Assembly (NCBI GenBank): GCA_016841125.1
Contig: JAENZU010000055.1
Coordinates: 1-12,357, forward strand
Length of the DNA stretch: 12,357 nt
Origin: Melioribacter sp.
GTDB taxonomy: Bacteria > Bacteroidota > Ignavibacteria > Ignavibacteriales > Melioribacteraceae
Reading direction: 5' to 3'
Shown piece by piece: positions 7,701 to 12,357 of this stretch (position 1 is its first letter; every line of letters starts with the position of its first letter). A program made the position numbers and the translations under genes. Under the pieces are notes generated by a model, which worked only from the letters and a program-made list of their open reading frames with translations, was not told where the DNA came from and did not search any database.

Positions 7701-7945
7701 AGAACTACCCGAACCCCTTTAACCCGTCAACCACTATTTCATATTCGCTCCCTATTACATCAGTAGTTTCAATCAAAGTTTATGATATTCTGGGTAGACA
7801 AGTTGCAGCTTTGGTAAATGAAGAAAAGCCTGCTGGTTCATATAAAATTGATTTTAATAGGGATAATTTTTCGAGTGGAGTATACATATACTCAATGAGA
7901 GCAAATGGCTTTGTTCAAAATATGAAGATGATATTATTGAAGTAA
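4793..7945 (+). CDS. T9SS-exported purple-acid-phosphatase-like metallophosphoesterase with starch-binding-like module
   Basis: The 1050-residue product has a signal peptide (hydrophobic core about residues 11-31). A CBM20/CBM48-like module follows at about 65-165 (VFIVGTFNGWNP, then YKFTRGSWETVEKDANG). A fibronectin-like purple acid phosphatase N-domain lies at 180-268 (SIAITWASE; GLIPNTTYQYKVET). The calcineurin-like catalytic domain spans about 274-512, with candidate metal ligands D281, D307 (HCGD), N340-H341 (GNHEED), H416 (HKP) and H452/H454 (GHNHHYERS). Two homologous beta-rich modules follow (about 525-735 and 743-935), sharing YGIYIDVDN-SGSGGT and SSPKYYSW-type blocks. A T9SS sorting tail begins at FSLNQNYPNPFNP (966) and ends in MKMILLK. 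The catalytic set is complete, so phosphomonoester or nucleotide hydrolysis at the surface is expected. There is no Shine-Dalgarno; ATG 4799 is an alternative start. Confidence 0.85.
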   Translation: MQMKKPSKSYLVKLPILFLFFVLVNPNLLLSNSYLISPESIDRISFTVASDNNLGNSDLKISEPNAETVMVTFNVTVPENTPEADTVFIVGTFNGWNPGETSLTKLSINLWQGVLALPQDSTFEYKFTRGSWETVEKDANGNEIENRLISTGSINLVVSNEVASWADLGITSEPENISPILSYFNSSPQTSIAITWASEFSGESMIYYGVNDINENQIIVTDHKDLIEVGDSLIHIARVTGLIPNTTYQYKVETAGVFESDTLSFTTAAEETEFTFAVGGDNQLALIEPVLDRIILDNPRFMIHCGDLVVDGNVVSEWYQFLDNFREFNGNYAMMPVYGNHEEDSPTMAKLFQHPSNGSPEPLNEGHWFSFDYNNVHFIGLDVMRDFTQGSEQYNWLQNDLQSIDENIDHRIVYFHKPAYNSTGYHGPDLQVRHTLEPLFIQYKVDLVFSGHNHHYERSLANGITYITTGGLGAWLKDFNPGSNPWSVYAEKSIHYCRVTVSGQNIKVEMVRPDGSVGDTFESLQVDGNDGDWLNYGIDPLLDTDNLQTDPELQLERFYITQDADYFYFAFDAPAKNKGISYGIYIDVDNVAGSGGTNDRWGKAVAADFDHLPEIEIYAFHSNTDEWSPSSPKYYSWDNGASDWVSASGGMGSLPTGGIFAVDTISRFFEMAIPKDVPGFNNADSFFVELFTVGETTGAGASESIPSDSTIQFTIENTSTDFTTLTAFYGFNVAAVQPPDLNPIKIDGNPADWIGLDIDQIATDTDNAQQGTEYKMDSHYVFMDSLNVYFGFRTPAQTIGLHYGMYIDTDNTSGSGGTSDKWACSVTAVSNHLPDVTIYAYHNDDGGWSSSSPKYYTWNGSDWNDHSGGQGTLPPGGRFAHNSDLDFVEILVPRTSPGLAGVSNFYISLFNFGLQKYVCETVPSDPAVTFYGENTLTSVQLSSFSFFEESIVSVKNSGMQILPSEFSLNQNYPNPFNPSTTISYSLPITSVVSIKVYDILGRQVAALVNEEKPAGSYKIDFNRDNFSSGVYIYSMRANGFVQNMKMILLK

Positions 7946-7981
7946 ATGTTAAATAAACGTAAGTATAAAATCTTTAACAAG

Positions 7982-8011
7982 TAAAAAATCCCCGAATAAG
8001 AAAAATCGGGG
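7982..8011 (-). terminator. Intrinsic-terminator-like hairpin reading leftward
   Basis: CCCCGA (7990-7995) and TCGGGG (8006-8011) pair around a 10-nt A-rich loop. Read on the minus strand the stem is followed by ATTTTTT, the layout of an intrinsic terminator for leftward transcripts such as that of the helicase operon ending at 8394. On the plus strand there is no T-run, so it is less suited to end the metallophosphoesterase transcript. Confidence 0.45.
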
Positions 8012-8189
8012 CCGGTAAAAAAGAAAATAGAAATTCACAATAAAAAAAAACTAAAAGATCTTGAAGGATTAAGTTTCATAACCCACCCCCACCTTTAACG
8101 ACCTGGTACCGCGCGAATATTTGGTACCCCCCGGTAGTGCACATTCTGATTTTTTTTGGGAATTTTTTTTGGAAAAATTCTTATAGTAA

Positions 8190-8363
8190 AAATCCAAAAC
8201 TCCGGAAGCTGCAAAGAAGATCCCCGGCTGGCTAAGTGACTCGGAAGTTGAAAGTTATGTTAAAGGTAAAACAATGGAAGAGATTTTATCGTGCAGCATA
8301 ACAAAAGTTATCGGTTCTCCGCCTTATCATTGGCACTGCAGGACAGTGCTGGTTGGGAAGTGA
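8190..8363 (+). pseudogene. Fragment resembling the C-terminus of a phage head-morphogenesis (MuF/SPP1 gp7-like) protein
   Basis: This open frame of 57 codons follows TAG-TAA stops and has no good start codon before an internal ATG. Its translation is clearly protein-like: KTPEAAKKIPGWLSDSEVE near the start, and IGSPPYHWHCRTVLVGK at the end. The closing P-P-x-H-x-x-C-R-T block is the signature seen at the C-terminal edge of MuF/SPP1 gp7-type minor head proteins, including their use in some toxin-carrying proteins. No other phage gene is next to it, so I read it as an orphan remnant. It ends 30 bp before the convergent stop of the helicase gene. The family assignment rests on one short motif. 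Confidence 0.4.
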
Positions 8364-8393
8364 GGGAAAAGTTTAAAAATTCAAACCTTTTCT

Positions 8394-11003
8394 TCAATTA
8401 TCCAGTATATTTTTCAATGTGACCCAATCTTTACCATAAAGCATCTTAAAACGGCACTTACCTTCACTAACACCAGCGTAAAACTCACCTAATCTTCTTT
8501 TTTCTTTAGAGTCATCATTATTGTACCGATCAGAACCTTTGTATTCGATAATTGCGATTGTACCGTCTTTTAGTTTAGCAATAAAGTCCGGATAAAACTT
8601 ATCTGTAGGTGTTTGAAGCCAGAATGCATAAAATTCTTGCCGTTCAAGGTTTCTTATCCAATAATCAATATTAGAATGCATATCGATATATAATGCACAT
8701 TCAGCTTCTTCATTATTCATATCTCCAATCCGGTCATGAAAATGTTTTGAAAATACAAATGAACCGGAATAAAAACTAAAGGCGGGGTATAGTTCCGGAA
8801 ATTCAAAATCTTCACCGACGGAAAAATTACTCATTCGTTCTTTTACAACATTGGGTTGAGTAAATAATAATTCTTGGTAACCTTTATTTTTTGCATCCAA
8901 ATAATGGTTACGAATTTTACGTTTCACAGCATCCTTTAATTTGAACCGCATAAAAACAAGATGTTCTATATTTAGTGACCTTGATTCAATGAGATCATCT
9001 ATAAGTGAAGAAATAAAGGAAATAACTTGAGTATAAGGAATTGACTGATGCCGGCATTCTTTTACAAGCCACTGGATTAATCCGATTTTATCCATTGTAC
9101 TTGATACAATCAAAGAAGATAATTCTTCTTGAATTTCCCTTGCATCATAAGAATAGGTATTTCCTTTACTATCAATATCGATAAGACCCTTTGTACCGGC
9201 ATCAACTTGAGTGGGGAATTCTGACTCATTAAGGGTGATGTCGCATTCAGTCAAACTCCAATCTTCCGGGAGAAGAATTTCTTCATCAAATACCCGGACT
9301 TCGCCATCAAAATTTATTAAAAGCTGCGGAACAGCTAATTTTTCACCTTGCTTGCTCGGTGAAGTTGATCTACGTGTAAAGGATTTTATTTCTTCATAAG
9401 CATCTTCAAATACTTTTTTATCATTGTCGTTTGACAAACTGTTAACTATTGCATTTTTATCATCATCGGTAATACTTTCTTTTAGGATAATTGAGCTTGA
9501 TTCGGTATCTACTTCAATTTTATTTTTTACCATTTCATCAAGTTCGGCGGTATTTGGCAGAGATGAAACTTTTATTTGTACATTGCCGAATAAGCGGCCT
9601 AAAGAAAATTGTTCCGGAGCAATTTGAATCAAATCTGATGCTTCTGTAGCAGTGAAACCGGATTGTATTAAAGAGTCTTTTAAATTTGTTGCAGTATTGT
9701 AAAAGCTATCTGAAGAGACAAATGCGTATGCACGATTTAATTTTTCTTTTTCTTTACGTTTAACATTTGGCATACGAAGTATGCGACCCAATAATTGTTC
9801 AACATCCTTGCTTGAACTAACTTTAGCGACTGAACAAAAAACATAGGCGAATGGACAATCCCAACCCTCTTTTAGTGCTTGTTTTGTAATGATAAAACGG
9901 ATCGGTTCATCATTGGATAATAAATCCTTACCTTCTATTTCTCTTTCTTTACCCGTAGCAACCGCAACTTGTTCCTCCGGGATCTTCATTGTCATAAAAA
10001 GGAAATTCTTAACTTCTTCAACATTTATTGTGCTTTCTTTTTGGCTGTCATGCTGCGCTTGTAACAGTACGATAGGACGAATGTATTCACCGGTTAATGA
10101 TTCTTCTTCTTTTGCGATTTCTTCTAATTCTATTTGCTTTTTAACTGCATCGGAAATAGTTGTCTGCCAATCTGAGGTGGTTAGAAGTTCGATCGGCATC
10201 TTTATCATATCCTCCGCTTTTAATTCCGCAGCAGACACACTGTAAAGAACGTTGCTTCTATCATCACCTTTTGTTTTTGGTGTCGCTGTATATTCAATAA
10301 TACAGGAAGGATTTAATCTTTTGATTACTTCGAAAGTAAGAGCGGTACGGGCGTTATGCGCTTCATCAATTATAAAAATCGGATTATTCAAATGAACCAC
10401 ATTTGCCAAAGAATGAATAGGAATAATTGAGCCGTTTAATTTTTCAAGAGGTTCTATCCGGGCTTGATTCAAATGTTCAAAATGAGTGGAAAGACTTCCA
10501 TTTTGGTCATAGACTTTTCTGCCTTCGGTTCTATCAACCCGCCAGGATGCGAATGTAGAAATGATAATGGTCGTATGTGATTGTAATGTCCCTTTAGAAA
10601 CACTGCGAGCTTCTTCAACTTTTAATACTTCGACGCTGTCATTAAAGTATTGATTAAGAGCAATTCTATAGGGATGGTTTGTATCGGTAAGTGCATCATA
10701 AGTTTGTTCCAAAATTTGATTACTCGGAACAAGCCAAATGACTAATGAAAAATCACGAGCTAAATATTCCTTAGCAGCAATTCCAACAGAATGAGCTGCT
10801 AGAATTGTTTTTCCGCCGCCGGTTGGAAGCCTTAAACAAACATAGGGCAGATTCTTAAAACCGGCATCGTTATATAAAGCTTTAGCACCAAAATTTTCAA
10901 GCGTACAATCTGCATAAGCATTCTGAACATCCTTGGAAATAGCACTTGTTTTTAGAAAATCATTCAGTTTTTCGAGGGTTGCGACCTGATATTTTTTTAG
11001 CAT
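8394..11003 (-). CDS. Type III restriction Res-like superfamily 2 helicase with C-terminal PD-ExK nuclease
   Basis: The 869-residue protein carries the full superfamily 2 helicase set: Walker A LPTGGGKT (59-66), IWLVPSNQIL motif Ia (89-98), DEAH (213-216), YTATP motif III (238-242), the LKEGWDCP motif typical of type III Res subunits (377-384), and motif VI QLLGRILRMP (403-412). A long linker leads to a C-terminal nuclease-like end with P805-D806 and E820-Y-K822 (PDFIAKLKDG..IIEYKG), the PD-ExK arrangement expected of the cutting domain. The length fits type III Res proteins (roughly 870-1000 residues). With the methyltransferase upstream it probably forms an ATP-dependent restriction complex. 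The gene starts 110 bp after the DUF3800 stop with only a weak Shine-Dalgarno, and all key residues look intact. Confidence 0.85.
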   Translation of the reverse strand: MLKKYQVATLEKLNDFLKTSAISKDVQNAYADCTLENFGAKALYNDAGFKNLPYVCLRLPTGGGKTILAAHSVGIAAKEYLARDFSLVIWLVPSNQILEQTYDALTDTNHPYRIALNQYFNDSVEVLKVEEARSVSKGTLQSHTTIIISTFASWRVDRTEGRKVYDQNGSLSTHFEHLNQARIEPLEKLNGSIIPIHSLANVVHLNNPIFIIDEAHNARTALTFEVIKRLNPSCIIEYTATPKTKGDDRSNVLYSVSAAELKAEDMIKMPIELLTTSDWQTTISDAVKKQIELEEIAKEEESLTGEYIRPIVLLQAQHDSQKESTINVEEVKNFLFMTMKIPEEQVAVATGKEREIEGKDLLSNDEPIRFIITKQALKEGWDCPFAYVFCSVAKVSSSKDVEQLLGRILRMPNVKRKEKEKLNRAYAFVSSDSFYNTATNLKDSLIQSGFTATEASDLIQIAPEQFSLGRLFGNVQIKVSSLPNTAELDEMVKNKIEVDTESSSIILKESITDDDKNAIVNSLSNDNDKKVFEDAYEEIKSFTRRSTSPSKQGEKLAVPQLLINFDGEVRVFDEEILLPEDWSLTECDITLNESEFPTQVDAGTKGLIDIDSKGNTYSYDAREIQEELSSLIVSSTMDKIGLIQWLVKECRHQSIPYTQVISFISSLIDDLIESRSLNIEHLVFMRFKLKDAVKRKIRNHYLDAKNKGYQELLFTQPNVVKERMSNFSVGEDFEFPELYPAFSFYSGSFVFSKHFHDRIGDMNNEEAECALYIDMHSNIDYWIRNLERQEFYAFWLQTPTDKFYPDFIAKLKDGTIAIIEYKGSDRYNNDDSKEKRRLGEFYAGVSEGKCRFKMLYGKDWVTLKNILDN

Positions 11004-11050
11004 AAAATTTATCTTGACTATTTTGGATATAATTTTTACTTTGTAATCGC

Positions 11051-11123
11051 TCGCTAAGGCGAAAGTCGGCTACAAGCCGTGTGTAAAAAGAGCCCGTCTC
11101 TTTTTGCCTAGCCTTAAACGGGC
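11051..11123 (-). promoter_or_regulatory. Cluster of hairpins between DUF3800 and helicase genes, including a terminator-like one
   Basis: Three clean stems occur in the gap: AAAAAGAG (11085-11092) with CTCTTTTT (11098-11105) around CCCGT, CGGCT (11067-11071) with AGCCG (11075-11079) around ACA, and TCGC (11051-11054) with GCGA (11059-11062). In addition GCCCGT (11092-11097) can pair with ACGGGC (11118-11123), which spans the DUF3800 stop codon and competes with the first stem. The first stem ends in a T-run on both strands, so it may partly terminate or protect the operon mRNA. Confidence 0.45.
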
Positions 11124-11935
11124 ATTATTTTTTTTAAATCTAATTTATTTCTATCACTATACCATTCACCGTAAACTTTCTTTCGAGTATCGTCCAGATC
11201 CATAATCAATCTAAAATCATTTTCCAATAATTGATAAAAACGGTCTTCCCCTTTTTCATAAAACCTTTGCAAAGCCCACAAATAGTAATCAATTATCTGC
11301 AAACCGATAAATTCATTCGGATAAGCCGGAATTATCTTAACGGGTTTATCGGCCGATATGTTATACCTAAATTGGAAGTTGACTTTAGCTTTATTGATTG
11401 CTAATTCAAGGGCGGCATTCCTTTCAGAATTTCCTCTTCTTGCAAAATGAATAATGTTCTCATCGGCTTTATGTAATGAATTTCTGAATAGTCTCTTCAC
11501 CAAATCATCATAAATATCATTTTCATTAAGTTTTTTACCGGATACCTTAAATAGTAATTGAGCACTTTTAGCCAATTCTAATTTTCTTCTAATCGCTATT
11601 TGAACTTTGCTCTCAAATGTTAGAAGAAGCTTAAATACCTCTCTTCGTACTTCCGGCAGATCATTTTTAGCGTGAAAAATAAAAGCGGTCTTTCTATTTT
11701 CCGGCTGCATTGATGGGACATTTTTAAAATATGGGTCGGTAAGCAGTTCTTTTCTTAATAATTCCAATTTCGCTTTTGCTTTTTCGGGATTCGGTACATA
11801 GGCGAAACCAACCATAAAACATTTAGAAACTCTTTCATTACCTACAATAACCCTTCCTTTTTTGTCGAAAAGAGTTAAGTCACCGGCTTCATCTACGAAA
11901 TAATTATGAACTATATTTGAATTACCGTTCTGCAT
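11114..11935 (-). CDS. DUF3800 protein (RNase H-like fold)
   Basis: This 273-residue protein shows the DUF3800 signature: a first strand ending in V14-D-E-A-G-D19, a middle FHAKND block (H88), and a C-terminal helix GLQIIDYYLWALQR (211-224) whose D216 is the usual second acidic site. The family has an RNase H-like fold and recurs in defence and mobile-element neighbourhoods, but its biochemical role is not established. The acidic positions are kept here, so nuclease-type activity is possible. No membrane segment or signal peptide is present. The ATG shares its A with the upstream methyltransferase stop (TGATG), which points to translational coupling and a job within the restriction-modification module. 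There is no separate Shine-Dalgarno. Confidence 0.8.
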   Translation of the reverse strand: MQNGNSNIVHNYFVDEAGDLTLFDKKGRVIVGNERVSKCFMVGFAYVPNPEKAKAKLELLRKELLTDPYFKNVPSMQPENRKTAFIFHAKNDLPEVRREVFKLLLTFESKVQIAIRRKLELAKSAQLLFKVSGKKLNENDIYDDLVKRLFRNSLHKADENIIHFARRGNSERNAALELAINKAKVNFQFRYNISADKPVKIIPAYPNEFIGLQIIDYYLWALQRFYEKGEDRFYQLLENDFRLIMDLDDTRKKVYGEWYSDRNKLDLKKIMPV

Positions 11936-12357
11936 CAGCTTGTTTTTATCTCTATAGGAATTTGTTTGAAAATAATATTTACTTTCTTTAATCTTGCTGC
12001 ACTCAACCGGTTTGCCATACCGAAAACTATTTTATTACCGTTATATTTGGGCAAACTCTCAAAAACTTTACTTGTTAAAACATTTCCTCCGCTTACAGAT
12101 TTGTCTTTTAGTATTCCGTTAAACAAAAGATAGTATGCTATACCTTTGTACTTACCTATTAAAGGTGTATCTAACTTTGAGTTTTGTTTTAATGGGACAC
12201 CGGTTTCAGAGAAGAAAATATGAAATGCAAGTTGTTTGAATGTTATATTTTCGCGAACATTACCAAATTCATTAAATAATGTACCCGCTAATTTACCATA
12301 GCGAAAATCTCCATCGATACCCAGTTCACTAATTATTTCATTTTCATCGTTAGTTTC
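11935..12357 (-). CDS. DNA methyltransferase, type III Mod-like, C-terminal part (truncated by window edge)
   Basis: The frame is open from the window edge to the TGA at 11937-11935, giving 140 residues; the N-terminus lies beyond 12357, so the short frame beginning with a TTG at 12126 is only an internal piece. The C-terminal text (TPLIGKYKGIAYYLLFNGIL, then GGNVLTSKVFESLP, then NRLSAARLKKVNIIFKQIP) matches my recollection of the end of site-specific adenine methyltransferases of the type III Mod kind. The catalytic DPPY-type motif and SAM-binding motif would be upstream and are not visible. As first known gene of the operon it would provide self-protection by methylating the recognition site, with DUF3800 and the Res-like helicase following. 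The assignment depends on recalled similarity and operon context. Confidence 0.65.
   Translation of the reverse strand, partial: ETNDENEIISELGIDGDFRYGKLAGTLFNEFGNVRENITFKQLAFHIFFSETGVPLKQNSKLDTPLIGKYKGIAYYLLFNGILKDKSVSGGNVLTSKVFESLPKYNGNKIVFGMANRLSAARLKKVNIIFKQIPIEIKTS

Larger units (their letters stand above)
7946..8393. other. Junction region without an intact gene
   Basis: The stretch between two convergent genes contains a terminator-like hairpin (7982-8011), an odd GC/AT-patchy block with two TGGTACC copies (8104-8110 and 8122-8128) and long T-runs (8151-8170), and a 57-codon phage-head-like fragment (8190-8363). In the same frame as that fragment, 8082-8183 is also open, separated from it by TAG and TAA, which may indicate a broken longer gene. 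Confidence 0.5.

Noticed and set aside
8105..8128. Two GGTACC copies as a target-site duplication or operator
   Set aside because: They are only 6-7 bases long and 12 nt apart, with no insertion element between them; not enough to call.
8160..8180. GAATTTTT/AAAAATTC inverted repeat as a terminator
   Set aside because: The stem is made almost only of A/T homopolymers and sits inside a possible broken reading frame; low-complexity chance pairing is likely.
9889..10245. Plus-strand frame of 118 codons inside the helicase gene
   Set aside because: It is antisense to the conserved helicase core and its serine-rich translation is typical of a shadow frame.
1..12357. CRISPR array, tRNA or rRNA genes, complete insertion sequence
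   Set aside because: I saw no regularly spaced direct repeats, no cloverleaf or rRNA-like segments, and no transposase or integrase in any frame.

Overview
The window is AT-rich and looks chromosomal. Two secreted proteins end in type IX secretion (T9SS) sorting tails containing NYPNPFNPTT or NYPNPFNPST, the tail style typical of Ignavibacteriota and related Bacteroidota/FCB-group bacteria. An Ignavibacteria-like host is therefore likely. This is an inference from protein style; no rRNA or other marker gene is present.

Layout. (1) 1-414: a small YdhR-like monooxygenase-fold protein (minus strand) with a strong Shine-Dalgarno, and a perfect hairpin downstream. (2) 551-3035: a minus-strand pair, a T9SS-exported protein built of about 30-residue tandem repeats followed 13 bp later by an exported alpha/beta hydrolase. 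(3) 3036-3729: a gene-poor stretch with a possible decayed coding fragment, a strong GC hairpin and a large compound palindrome. (4) 3730-4330: a type II toxin-antitoxin pair (Phd/YefM antitoxin, RelE/ParE toxin, minus strand) with a good sigma70-like promoter. It is bracketed by two similar imperfect repeats in inverted orientation. (5) 4793-7945: a 1050-residue exported multidomain protein (starch-binding-like module, purple-acid-phosphatase-like metallophosphoesterase, two homologous beta-rich modules, T9SS tail). (6) 7946-8393: a junction without an intact gene, holding a 57-codon fragment that resembles the C-terminus of a phage head-morphogenesis (MuF/SPP1 gp7-like) protein. (7) 8394-12357: a minus-strand restriction-modification-like operon, namely the C-terminus of a type III-like DNA methyltransferase running off the window, a DUF3800 (RNase H-fold) protein whose start overlaps the methyltransferase stop, and an 869-residue type III Res-like helicase with a C-terminal PD-ExK nuclease motif.

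How the parts work together. The right arm is a defence module: the methyltransferase would mark self DNA, the helicase-nuclease would cut unmarked DNA, and DUF3800 is an accessory of unknown role inserted between them. A hairpin-rich 110-bp gap before the helicase could set its expression separately. The toxin-antitoxin pair, the repeats and the phage-like fragment suggest the middle of the window has been a site of mobile-DNA traffic between otherwise ordinary secreted-protein genes.
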